NCBI GenBank assembly: GCA_964410215.1
Contig: CAYPHA010000032.1
Location: 1-51,217, forward strand
DNA from: CAYPHA01 sp964410215
Lineage (GTDB): Bacteria > Calditrichota > Calditrichia > Calditrichales > CAYPHA01
DNA: 51,217 nt
Reading direction: 5' to 3'
This document shows, one piece after another, positions 16,501-23,979 of the stretch. Made by a program: the position numbers and the translations under genes. Under the pieces are notes generated by a model. The model was not told the origin of the DNA. It did not search any database and saw nothing but the letters and a program-made list of their open reading frames with translations. The stretch's first letter is position 1. Every line of letters begins with the position of its first letter.

Positions 16501-17972
16501 TCCTCCCATATTTTGTAATTATACCCCTGCTTGCCGCTTTCGTTATTGTATTGATCGGCGGTAAACGCGATGACTGGGCTATTGCAATATCAATTATGGC
16601 GGTCCTTTCACAGGTGGTGCTTTCGTTTTTCGCCTTTTTCGGTGTGGGTTCAGAAACGATTACTTATTCCATGAGCGCGTGGGAAGTCCCCTATGGTATT
16701 GTCCTTGTGCTGGATGCGCTTTCGGCCTTCATGCTTATTATGGTCAGCATCATCTCATTTACGTCACTTCTGTTTTCTATCCAATACATCAGACATATAT
16801 CGATGGACTGGAAATATTACGGATTATTCATGTTACTGGTATCCGGAATGAATGGCGTAATCATCACCGGTGACCTGTTCAACTTGTTCGTATTCATGGA
16901 AATCGCATTACTCGCCGCTTTCGCCCTTGTTGCATTCGGCAGCCGCGCAGAAGAATTTGAGGCGGCTTTTAAGTATGCTGTCATGGGAGCCATTTCCTCA
17001 ACAATCATACTTATAGGAATCGGCGTTACGTACAGTGCCACATCAACACTAACCATGGCAAAGATTGCCGAAACATTACCCGCCCGGGATCCGGTCATCA
17101 TGTTGTGGATCGGTGGTTTTTTTCTCGCGGGATTCGGTTTGAAAGCGGCAGCGATGCCCTTTCACGCCTGGCTGCCGGACGCCCATTCCTGCGCACCGGC
17201 GCCCATTTCATCAATGCTTTCCGGTGTTCTGATAAAAGCCCTGGGGATTTATACGCTGATCAGGGTATTCTTCAATGTGCTCGGCGCACCGGATATTTTC
17301 ATGAAAACCTTCATGGTGCTGGGCGTGATTTCCATCATTATCGGTGTCTTTCTAGCTATTGCACAATGGGATATGAAACGATTACTTGCCTATCACAGTA
17401 TCAGCCAGATTGGATATATCCTCCTCGGGCTTGGCCTGGCCACACCGCTCGGCATTGTCGGGGCGCTGTTTCATCTTTTTAACCATGCACTTTTTAAATC
17501 TCTGCTCTTCTACAATGCCGGCGCCGTGGAAATGGCCATGGGGACCCGGGATCTGAAACGTATGGGAAACCTGACAAAAATATTGCCTGTGACATCAGGT
17601 ACATCGATGATTGCCTCATTGTCAATTGCCGGCATTCCGCCGTTTAACGGATTTTTCAGCAAACTAATCATTATAATTGCCGCGGTTCAGGCTGGTGAAC
17701 CTCTCTTTGCTTTTCTGGCTGTTATCGGCAGTATACTCACCCTGGCTTCCTTTATGAAGGTTCAACGCTATGGATTCCGGTCCGAACGGACGGTCGAAAC
17801 GGTTAAAACCCATATTGGCTGGTCCATGAAAGTTGCCATGATAACGATCGCTGTTCTGTGCCTCATAACCAGCGCCCTGATAATACCGGGTATCAGGGAG
17901 ATAACACTGGATCAGGTATCCTATGTCGTTCTTGAGAAAGCAGAGTATGTCCATTTGGTACTGGGGAGGTAA
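16497..17972 (+). CDS. MrpD-like proton-translocating antiporter subunit (MbhH type)
   Basis: A 491-residue protein with about 14 helices. It shows the conserved lysine/glutamate antiporter core: FVFMEIALLAAFALVAFG, MPFHAWLPDAHSCAPAPIS, LLAYHSISQIGYILLG, HLFNHALFKSLLFYNAGAVE and IAGIPPFNGFFSK. This matches MrpD and MbhH rather than NuoN. It is the second antiporter-like subunit of the complex. Confidence 0.94.
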   Translation: MILPYFVIIPLLAAFVIVLIGGKRDDWAIAISIMAVLSQVVLSFFAFFGVGSETITYSMSAWEVPYGIVLVLDALSAFMLIMVSIISFTSLLFSIQYIRHISMDWKYYGLFMLLVSGMNGVIITGDLFNLFVFMEIALLAAFALVAFGSRAEEFEAAFKYAVMGAISSTIILIGIGVTYSATSTLTMAKIAETLPARDPVIMLWIGGFFLAGFGLKAAAMPFHAWLPDAHSCAPAPISSMLSGVLIKALGIYTLIRVFFNVLGAPDIFMKTFMVLGVISIIIGVFLAIAQWDMKRLLAYHSISQIGYILLGLGLATPLGIVGALFHLFNHALFKSLLFYNAGAVEMAMGTRDLKRMGNLTKILPVTSGTSMIASLSIAGIPPFNGFFSKLIIIIAAVQAGEPLFAFLAVIGSILTLASFMKVQRYGFRSERTVETVKTHIGWSMKVAMITIAVLCLITSALIIPGIREITLDQVSYVVLEKAEYVHLVLGR

Positions 17973-17976
17973 CGAA

Positions 17977-18477
17977 ATGAAATTGAAAAGCAGAATCGTC
18001 GTATTTATTTTATCATTTCTTGCCTGGATTATGCTGACCTCTTTGAGCGATATCCAGGAAATTCTGGCCGGAGTCGCTGTTGCCTTTATCGTAAGCTTTC
18101 TGGCGGGGCATTTTCTTATAACGACGGAGAAAAAGAATCCGCTTCCCAAACGCATTCTCCTGTCGTTTGCTTACATTGCCAGGTTTCTGTGGGAGATGAT
18201 TAAAGCAAACTTGCACGTGGCCTATATCGTGATGCACCCGTTATTACCTATAAAACCGGGTATCGTAAAGATCAGGACAACGCTTACAAAGGATACATCA
18301 TTAACCATTCTCAGCAACTCGATCACATTAACACCGGGGACGCTCACGGTAGATATTGATCCGGATAATAAAAACCTCTATATACACTGGATCGATGTAT
18401 TATCAACAGATCCTGAGGAAAATACAAAGATCATCGGTTCACGATTCGAACCATTAATTTCGGAGGTGCTGGAATGA
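17977..18477 (+). CDS. MrpE-like subunit (MbhA type)
   Basis: The protein has 166 residues from the ATG at 17977, which sits behind GGGGAGG and 4 bases after the previous stop. Two or three N-terminal helices are followed by a soluble domain with LSNSITLTPGTLTVDID, the MrpE family signature. It is a structural part of the Mrp-like sodium/proton arm. It overlaps the next gene by 4 bases. Confidence 0.92.
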   Translation: MKLKSRIVVFILSFLAWIMLTSLSDIQEILAGVAVAFIVSFLAGHFLITTEKKNPLPKRILLSFAYIARFLWEMIKANLHVAYIVMHPLLPIKPGIVKIRTTLTKDTSLTILSNSITLTPGTLTVDIDPDNKNLYIHWIDVLSTDPEENTKIIGSRFEPLISEVLE

Positions 18478-18812
18478 GAATCATACGCTGGTTGCTGGGA
18501 CTTGCCATCATTGTCCTGTTCCTGTATTATAACCTGGTCATGCTTGAAGCTGATCTTTTAATCAAGATTATGAATATAAGTCTTTTTTGTGCCTTATTTG
18601 TATTGTACCGGGTCGTGTTCGGGCCAACACCTGCAGATCGTATTGTGGCCGTCGATATCCTGGGTATTCTGATCATCGGTTTACTGGCCGTTATCGGATT
18701 GTACTATGACAAAGACTTTTTTATGGATGTAGCCCTTGTTTGGGCCTTACTGAGTTTTCTCGCATCACTTGCATTTGCCAAAACGCTGGAAGGGAGGCAA
18801 CTGGATGAATAA
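18474..18812 (+). CDS. MrpF-like subunit (MbhB type)
   Basis: A 112-residue protein with three helices and the MrpF signature RVVFGPTPADRIVAVDILG (about residues 46-64), followed by DVALVWALLSFLASLAFAK. It is part of the ion-conducting membrane arm. It overlaps the next gene by 8 bases. Confidence 0.92.
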   Translation: MRIIRWLLGLAIIVLFLYYNLVMLEADLLIKIMNISLFCALFVLYRVVFGPTPADRIVAVDILGILIIGLLAVIGLYYDKDFFMDVALVWALLSFLASLAFAKTLEGRQLDE

Positions 18813-19167
18813 CGTATTCGACACAATCGGTATGGTATTTATTTTTACAGGTATCGCCTTTGATTTTTTCGGTGTGCTAGGCCTGATGCGCTTACCGGAT
18901 GTATATAACCGACTTCAGGCAGCAACAAAGTGTGTAACGTTTGGTACCGCCGGTCTTCTGTTCGGTGTTTTTCTGATTCAGGGATTTAATACATTCGGAT
19001 TCAAAGCCATCCTTGGTATCATTTTCGTTTTTCTCACTTCGCCCGTCGCAGCCCACGCTATTTCGAGGGCCGCACACCGGAGCGGCATACCTCTGACGGA
19101 TAAAACGACCATCGATCAGTATAAGGATGACAAGGATCTAAAGGAGCAAACCCATGTATCTGCCTAA
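18805..19167 (+). CDS. MrpG-like subunit (MbhC type)
   Basis: The protein has 120 residues from the ATG at 18805 (GGGAGG upstream). It contains FGVLGLMRLPDVYNRLQAAT and FVFLTSPVAAHAISRAAHRSG, both typical of MrpG. Three helices. It completes the Mrp set in this operon (MrpA C-terminal part, B, C, D, E, F and G). It overlaps the following ferredoxin-like gene by 14 bases. Confidence 0.92.
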   Translation: MNNVFDTIGMVFIFTGIAFDFFGVLGLMRLPDVYNRLQAATKCVTFGTAGLLFGVFLIQGFNTFGFKAILGIIFVFLTSPVAAHAISRAAHRSGIPLTDKTTIDQYKDDKDLKEQTHVSA

Positions 19168-19756
19168 AGTACGGGAAATCAAAGAGGCTTTGGTATCATT
19201 TTTCTCCGCCCCATACACCACGTCTTTTCCCAAGGGAGGTTTCACACCAGCGGATGAATACAGGGGATTTCCCAAATACAATGAACAAGACTGTGTTGGC
19301 TGTGGTACCTGCGCGCAGGTCTGTCCGAATACCGCAATTGAAATCATTGATGACCGGGACGCCTCTCGTCGAACCATTCAGTTAAATTATACCATGTGCA
19401 TGCAGTGCGGACAGTGTACGGAAAAATGCATTACCGGGACGGGCATTGTTCCGACAGCGCATTATTCATTATCGGTTTCCGATGTACGTGCACCGGAAGT
19501 ATTTGAACATATTGAAAAGGAACTGGTTGTCTGCGAGAGCTGCGGGGTTGTGATCGCCTGTAAAGACCATCTTTCATGGATAAAAGAACGGCTGGGCGCA
19601 AAAGCTTATGCCCATCCGAACCTGATGTTGTTTGTTCAGGATACTTTTTTCGGATTGGAACCATCAGAGATAAAATCCAGGATACGTCGGGAAGATTATA
19701 TGAAATATATGTGTGCGAATTGCAGACAGAAGGTTGTCATTACTGATGAATTTTAG
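19154..19756 (+). CDS. Group 4 hydrogenase 4Fe-4S subunit, NuoI/MbhN-like
   Basis: A 200-residue protein with two [4Fe-4S] motifs: CVGCGTCAQVCP (about 47-58) and CMQCGQCTEKC (about 76-86). The C-terminal half has two further cysteine pairs, CESCGVVIAC and CANC near the end, which could bind zinc or another cluster and make it longer than a minimal NuoI. It should feed electrons from ferredoxin or from the front-end NAD(P)H module into the NuoB-like proximal cluster. Confidence 0.88.
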   Translation: MYLPKVREIKEALVSFFSAPYTTSFPKGGFTPADEYRGFPKYNEQDCVGCGTCAQVCPNTAIEIIDDRDASRRTIQLNYTMCMQCGQCTEKCITGTGIVPTAHYSLSVSDVRAPEVFEHIEKELVVCESCGVVIACKDHLSWIKERLGAKAYAHPNLMLFVQDTFFGLEPSEIKSRIRREDYMKYMCANCRQKVVITDEF

Positions 19757-20231
19757 GGATCTGATTACCTATATTGAACCACTTAAACCGGAAGGGGTCC
19801 TTTTTCTGGGCCTCGGTAATGAATGGCGCGGTGATGACGGCGCCGGTTTATATCTTTTCAACCGGCTGAAAAAACATCCGCAATTCAGAACGATGACCTT
19901 TATTGAAGCGGGTACGAATCCGGAGAACCATCTTGGGGAGATCCTTCGATCAGCAGCCGGACATCTCCTGATTATTGACGCGGCCAGAAGTGGAAGACCT
20001 CCAGGCACCATACATTTCCTGGACCAGCGGTATTTAAGTCACAACCACATCAGCACCCACACCTATTCTATTGCCATCTTAGAAAACTATCTGAATACGT
20101 TCCGAACGATACGTTTCCACTATCTCGGTATAGAACCCCTATCGACGGCGTTGCACAGGCCTTTATCGAATGAAATGATAGATAGTATCGGCAATTTTTT
20201 CAGTGATCGTGCCGAACGACGGGCTTTGTGA
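19746..20231 (+). CDS. [NiFe] hydrogenase maturation protease (HycI/HyaD family)
   Basis: A 161-residue endopeptidase. The family signature GLGNEWRGDDGAG lies near residues 22-34. The second acidic nickel ligand is in EAGTNPENHLGE and the His-bearing stretch is SHNHISTHTYS. It checks nickel insertion and removes the C-terminal tail of a [NiFe] large subunit; being last in this operon, its client is most likely the group 4 large subunit at 12151. It overlaps the NuoI-like gene by 11 bases. A second, distinct protease gene (45496) serves the group 3b enzyme. Confidence 0.9.
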   Translation: MNFRDLITYIEPLKPEGVLFLGLGNEWRGDDGAGLYLFNRLKKHPQFRTMTFIEAGTNPENHLGEILRSAAGHLLIIDAARSGRPPGTIHFLDQRYLSHNHISTHTYSIAILENYLNTFRTIRFHYLGIEPLSTALHRPLSNEMIDSIGNFFSDRAERRAL

Positions 20232-20390
20232 AAGATGTAACATTAAATCTACTTGTATTTAATTATTTTTATTGTGATATTATTGCAGTTTCTTTTGTCA
20301 TTTTTATGCAGGATCTAAAAACCGGACCGGATCAGACCTGCCATGATATTTATGTGCGAATTAAAAATAAACCCCATAAAGCATATAAGG

Positions 20391-20424
20391 GAAAAGTACG
20401 CATAAATCCGTAACGTACTTTTTC
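20391..20424 (+). terminator. Probable terminator of the group 4 hydrogenase operon
   Basis: GAAAAGTACG (20391-20400) pairs with CGTACTTTTTC (20414-20424) across a 13-base loop, and the right arm itself supplies a run of five Ts. The stem is moderately strong and AT-rich. Confidence 0.6.
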
Positions 20425-20488
20425 ACATTATAAATCACCGTTCTAATTGAGCAGAGTCAAACACTTTGATTCGCTCCATTTGTGTTAA

Positions 20489-20508
20489 GCAGCCTGCACC
20501 CAGGCTGC
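20489..20508 (+). other. GC-rich hairpin in the mdh leader
   Basis: GCAGCCTG and CAGGCTGC form a perfect 8-bp stem with a CACC loop, 42 bases before the mdh start. There is no T-tail, so it is not a standard terminator. It may stabilise the 5' end of the mRNA or be a protein-binding palindrome. Confidence 0.5.
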
Positions 20509-20550
20509 GGACAAATTCTGCGATCAGTGTAAACCAAAAGGAGGTAGCAG

Positions 20551-21507
20551 ATGTTGGATAAAATTGGCGTTATCGGGGGAGGAAATATTGGCGGTGTTCT
20601 GGTTCAGGAACTCGTCCGCCGCCGGCTGGCCAGAAATGTCGCTCTCGTTGATGTTAAGGAACCGGAACTGGCTAAGGGAAAGACACTGGACATAGCGGAA
20701 GGTTCACCGGTAATCCGATCGGATGTCAAAGTAGAAGGATCCAAGACTTATGAGGTTCTCGACGGTGCCGATATGATTATCAATACGGCCGGCGTACCAC
20801 GTACCACACGACCTGATGGCACCATACCGACACGGGAAGAACTTCTGGCAACAAATCTCAAGATTACCGATATCGTCAGCGAAGGTATTCAAAAATATTG
20901 CGCGGGTGCCATGGTGATATCGATTGCCAATCCGCTCGATGCCATCGTTTACCAGCTGTTTCGGAACCTGAATCCGAATCGCTCCCGGCTGGTTGGCATG
21001 GCCGGTGTCCTGGATTCTTCAAGGTACCGTTTCTTTATTGCGGAAGCGGCCGGCGTAAGCGTGGAAAATGTCGAAGCCCTAGTACTTGGCGGCCATGGTG
21101 ATGACATGATTCCTATCCGATCCGCATGCAGGATCGCCGGTATGCCCGTTGAAAAGTTTGTGTCTTCCGATGACCTTGATGCCATCGAAGCGCGCACCAG
21201 GAAAGCCGGAGGTGAAGTGGTCAAACTGCTGGGTTCAGGCTCCGCTTTTGTCTCTCCTGCATGGGGTGCCCTGGAAATGGCCGAGGCCATAATTTTCGAT
21301 AAAAAGAAAATTATGGCAGCCAGTACCCTGTTAAAGGGTGAATATGGCGTTGACGGTCTGTTTATAGGTGTTCCTGTGGTATTCGGTGCGAAAGGTGTTG
21401 AGAAAGTGATCGAAATGGACCTGACTGGTGAAGAGAAAGCGGCATTTGAAAAATCCGTTAAATCCGTACAAAAAACGGCTGATGAAGTGAAAGAAATGGC
21501 AAAATAA
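20551..21507 (+). CDS. mdh: Malate dehydrogenase (LDH-like family)
   Basis: A 318-residue NAD-dependent oxidoreductase that interconverts malate and oxaloacetate. Visible features are the Rossmann GGGNIGG near residue 9-15, Asp of LVDVKEPE, the substrate-binding loop TAGVPRTTRPDG with two arginines (about residues 80-91), the NPLDAI motif, and the catalytic His in LGGHGDDMIPI (about residue 180). The Arg-rich loop with PRTTRPDG separates it from lactate dehydrogenase, which has Gln there. AGGAGG lies before the ATG. The citrate synthase gene follows 29 bases later, suggesting a two-gene unit. Confidence 0.93.
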   Translation: MLDKIGVIGGGNIGGVLVQELVRRRLARNVALVDVKEPELAKGKTLDIAEGSPVIRSDVKVEGSKTYEVLDGADMIINTAGVPRTTRPDGTIPTREELLATNLKITDIVSEGIQKYCAGAMVISIANPLDAIVYQLFRNLNPNRSRLVGMAGVLDSSRYRFFIAEAAGVSVENVEALVLGGHGDDMIPIRSACRIAGMPVEKFVSSDDLDAIEARTRKAGGEVVKLLGSGSAFVSPAWGALEMAEAIIFDKKKIMAASTLLKGEYGVDGLFIGVPVVFGAKGVEKVIEMDLTGEEKAAFEKSVKSVQKTADEVKEMAK

Positions 21508-21536
21508 GTTTCAACCCTAATAAAACGGAGGTATTC

Positions 21537-22841
21537 ATGTCAACCCTAAAAGAAAAATTAGCCGAAAAGATTCCTGGATATCGTGACCGCGTGGTCCGGT
21601 TGATGAAAGAATATGGAGATGTCGTTGTGGACGAAGTTCATATTCGTCAATTCTACGGCGGTATGCGTGGTGTAAAATGCCTGACTACCGACATATCCTA
21701 CCTGGACCCGAACGAAGGTATTCGTTTCCGTGGTTATACCATTCCCGAATGCCTGGAGAAGCTGCCCAAGGCGGAGGGAGCTGAGATGCCCTTTGTTGAA
21801 GGCCATGTATATCTGTTGTTAACCGGAGATATTCCAACCGATGAAGATGTCAAAACGGTAAATGCCGATTTCCAGAAACGGCATAAAGTACCGGATTATG
21901 TATTCAAAATACTGCGTTCCATGCCTGATGACAGCCATCCCATGACGATGTTTTCAACCGCTGTACTGGCTCTTCAGCGGGAGTCCGAATTCGTTAAAAA
22001 ATACAACGCCGGTATCAGCAAAATGGAATACTGGGATCCCTACTATGAAGATGCCATGAACCTGCTGGCCAAGCTTCCCGAAATCGCAGCATTTATTTAC
22101 CGGTTGAAATACAAAGGGGATACTCCGATAGAACCGGATTCGGCCCTCGACTTCGGGGCTAACTTTGCACATATGATGGGCGTTGATCATCCTTATGATG
22201 AACTATCCCGTCTCTATTTTATTCTGCACAGCGATCATGAAAGCGGCAACGTCAGTGCACACACCACGCACCTGGTCGCCTCCGCCCTGTCTGATCCCTA
22301 TTATGCCTTCTCGGCAGCAATGAACGGACTCGCCGGGCCGTTGCACGGACTGGCAAACCAGGAAGTATTGCGCTGGATCCAGGAACTGATGAAGAAAATG
22401 GGTAATAAAGTACCGACGAAGGAAGAACTGAAAAAATTTGTATGGGATACGCTGAATTCAGGGCAGGTCGTTCCGGGATACGGTCATGCCGTATTGCGTA
22501 AGACGGATCCGCGCTATGCCGCACAGCGCGATTTCAGCCTGAAGCATCTTCCTGAAGATGAAACGTTCCAAATCGTTTCCATGCTCTATGACGTCGTACC
22601 GCCGATCCTTCAGGAACAGGGAAAGGCGAAAAACCCATGGCCAAATGTTGATGCCCATTCCGGTGTTATTCAATGGCATTACGGCGTAACCGAATATGAT
22701 TTCTATACGGTCATGTTCGGTGTCGGACGGGCTATCGGTGTACTCGCGAATATTATCTGGGACCGTGCGGTCGGACAGGCCATTGAGCGTCCGAAATCCC
22801 TGACGACGACGATGCTTGAAGAGCGTGCCGGTATTAAATAA
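21537..22841 (+). CDS. gltA: Citrate synthase, mitochondrial-like type
   Basis: A 434-residue enzyme that condenses acetyl-CoA with oxaloacetate. Catalytic regions are visible: ILHSDHESGN (about 229-238), AGPLHGLANQEVL with the first active-site His (about 266), VVPGYGHAVLRKTDPR with the second His (about 320), and NVDAHSG with the Asp (about 371). Its length and wording (IRFRGYTIPECLEKLPKA, ISYLDPNEG) resemble the eukaryotic-mitochondrial-like branch also found in some anaerobes. I cannot tell from sequence whether it also runs in the reverse, citrate-cleaving direction. A strong terminator follows. Confidence 0.93.
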   Translation: MSTLKEKLAEKIPGYRDRVVRLMKEYGDVVVDEVHIRQFYGGMRGVKCLTTDISYLDPNEGIRFRGYTIPECLEKLPKAEGAEMPFVEGHVYLLLTGDIPTDEDVKTVNADFQKRHKVPDYVFKILRSMPDDSHPMTMFSTAVLALQRESEFVKKYNAGISKMEYWDPYYEDAMNLLAKLPEIAAFIYRLKYKGDTPIEPDSALDFGANFAHMMGVDHPYDELSRLYFILHSDHESGNVSAHTTHLVASALSDPYYAFSAAMNGLAGPLHGLANQEVLRWIQELMKKMGNKVPTKEELKKFVWDTLNSGQVVPGYGHAVLRKTDPRYAAQRDFSLKHLPEDETFQIVSMLYDVVPPILQEQGKAKNPWPNVDAHSGVIQWHYGVTEYDFYTVMFGVGRAIGVLANIIWDRAVGQAIERPKSLTTTMLEERAGIK

Positions 22842-22864
22842 GTTGTAATATCGCACAACGACTG

Positions 22865-22905
22865 ATCCCGTTATCCGGCCTGGCATGCCGGGTAATGGGA
22901 TTTTA
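22865..22905 (+). terminator. Intrinsic terminator of the mdh-gltA unit
   Basis: ATCCCGTTATCCGGC (22865-22879) pairs with GCCGGGTAATGGGAT (22887-22901) with two G-U wobbles and a 7-base loop, followed by TTTTATT. It overlaps the 3' end of the convergent TM1266-like gene. Confidence 0.85.
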
Positions 22906-23166
22906 TTCTTCTTTCAACTGAAGATTGACCAGTTGCGAATCCACACCAGGAATAACCGCTATTTTACGTGCAAGCTCATCATTCTGTTCCCTGGTTCCGA
23001 CGATTTCCAGCAGTAAGAGACCTTCATCCGAACAATCATCCAGCACCCCATCATGAATTCCCAATCGGGTTTTAATATTACATCCCCAGGCGGTCAGGAC
23101 TTTCTGAACCTTGACAGCCGATTCCTTACGGTTTCCTATGAGAATAACCAATACGGATTTTGCCAT
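22903..23166 (-). CDS. Iron-only hydrogenase system regulator, TM1266-like
   Basis: An 87-residue ACT-like small protein. It has the family pattern: N-terminal SVLVILIGNRKESAVKVQKVLTAWG, then IKTRLGIHDG, and CSDEGLLLLEIVG. From memory this is the TM1266 family (hydrogenase system putative regulator), which is often encoded beside [FeFe] hydrogenase maturases. The function is not proven; small-molecule binding through the ACT fold is likely. It is divergent from rex and shares the 182-bp intergenic region that holds three Rex-like boxes. Confidence 0.85.
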   Translation of the reverse strand: MAKSVLVILIGNRKESAVKVQKVLTAWGCNIKTRLGIHDGVLDDCSDEGLLLLEIVGTREQNDELARKIAVIPGVDSQLVNLQLKEE

Positions 23167-23242
23167 AATTTCTATCCTTTATATATTTGTTTACAGTAAC
23201 TGCAAGCAAAAATAATCGAAAGTAAAATGCACAGCAAATTTT

Positions 23243-23260
23243 TTGTAAATAATTTCACAA
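23243..23260. promoter_or_regulatory. Rex-like operator 1 before rex
   Basis: TTGTAAATAATTTCACAA: half-sites TTGTAAA and (reverse complement) TTGTGAA around TAAT, only one mismatch from the canonical TTGTGAA-N4-TTCACAA. It lies between the TM1266-like gene and rex. Confidence 0.8.
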
Positions 23261-23299
23261 TTAACTTGCAACAGGACATCATATCTCTTAAATTTACAA

Positions 23300-23317
23300 C
23301 TGTTAAATAATTAACAA
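23300..23317. promoter_or_regulatory. Rex-like operator 2 before rex
   Basis: CTGTTAAATAATTAACAA: half-sites CTGTTAA and (reverse complement) TTGTTAA around ATAA. This is the TTGTTAA-N4-TTAACAA variant known from clostridial Rex sites, with one mismatch. Its last base is shared with operator 3. Confidence 0.75.
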
Positions 23318-23334
23318 TGTTAACACTTTAACAC
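23317..23334. promoter_or_regulatory. Rex-like operator 3 before rex
   Basis: ATGTTAACACTTTAACAC: half-sites ATGTTAA and (reverse complement) GTGTTAA around CACT. It abuts operator 2 and ends 14 bases before the rex start codon, where a bound repressor would block transcription. Confidence 0.6.
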
Positions 23335-23348
23335 ACGAGTAGTGAAAA

Positions 23349-23969
23349 ATGGCTCATGTTTCGATACCCAAACCCATCGTTGAACGGCTGGTTCTCTATA
23401 AACGTATCCTGCAAAACCTGCAGCGGCAAGGTGTTCCCCATATCCATTCTCATGACCTCGCCGCACGGGCCAATAACTCTGCCGTACAGGTCCGCCATGA
23501 TATGATGACCATCGGCTATACGGGAACAACCCGGAAAGGATATGACGTTAACGACCTGGTTAAACGCATCGAAATGATGCTCCGCGGTGAACATCCCAAC
23601 CGCATGATCCTGACAGGTATCGGCAATCTGGGACGCGCCATTCTGACTTATTTCAGCACCAAGCATCCTTACCTTGAACTGGTTGCTGCTTTTGACGATG
23701 ACCCCGGTAAGGTCAATCGCGTTACCGGCGGCTGCCGGTGCTTTCCAATGCAGAACATGCACCGCATTATTACAGAACAGGATGCCCGCATCGCCATTAT
23801 AACCGTTCCTGAAAGATCAGCCCAGCACGTGGCAGACCTGCTGGTTGAGGCCGGGATTAAAAGTATACTCAACTTCGCGCCCCTGCCTCTCAATGTACCC
23901 GATCACATCATCGTCGAACAGGTTGATATAACCATGAAACTGGAAAAACTGGCCTATTTTTCAAAGTAG
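23349..23969 (+). CDS. rex: Redox-sensing transcriptional repressor Rex
   Basis: A 206-residue DNA-binding protein that leaves its operator when NADH is high. The N-terminal winged helix (1-75) contains SHDLAARANNSAVQVRHDM and IGYTGTTRKGYDV. The Rossmann domain has GIGNLGRA (G90, G92, G95), then FDDDPGKV and ILNFAPLPLNVP, both typical of Rex. Three Rex-like boxes lie just upstream, which points to autoregulation. No strong Shine-Dalgarno is seen before the ATG. The hydC gene follows 10 bases later, so rex heads the [FeFe] hydrogenase operon. Confidence 0.96.
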   Translation: MAHVSIPKPIVERLVLYKRILQNLQRQGVPHIHSHDLAARANNSAVQVRHDMMTIGYTGTTRKGYDVNDLVKRIEMMLRGEHPNRMILTGIGNLGRAILTYFSTKHPYLELVAAFDDDPGKVNRVTGGCRCFPMQNMHRIITEQDARIAIITVPERSAQHVADLLVEAGIKSILNFAPLPLNVPDHIIVEQVDITMKLEKLAYFSK

Positions 23970-23979
23970 GGAGAAACAT

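Larger units (their letters stand above)
20232..20550. other. 319-bp intergenic region before mdh
   Basis: It contains the likely terminator of the group 4 operon (20391-20424), a GC-rich hairpin (20489-20508) and the AGGAGG site of mdh. A 61-codon frame starting with GTG at 20228 runs through it but ends inside the terminator and has no homology I recognise, so I do not call it a gene. Confidence 0.5.

Noticed and set aside
20270..20300. Half Rex-like site (TTGTGAT) upstream of mdh
   Set aside because: No second half-site at the required spacing, and it lies before the preceding operon's terminator.
20228..20413. 61-codon frame starting with GTG at the end of the protease gene
   Set aside because: Composition is AT-rich and low in complexity, it ends within the operon terminator, and nothing resembles a known protein.
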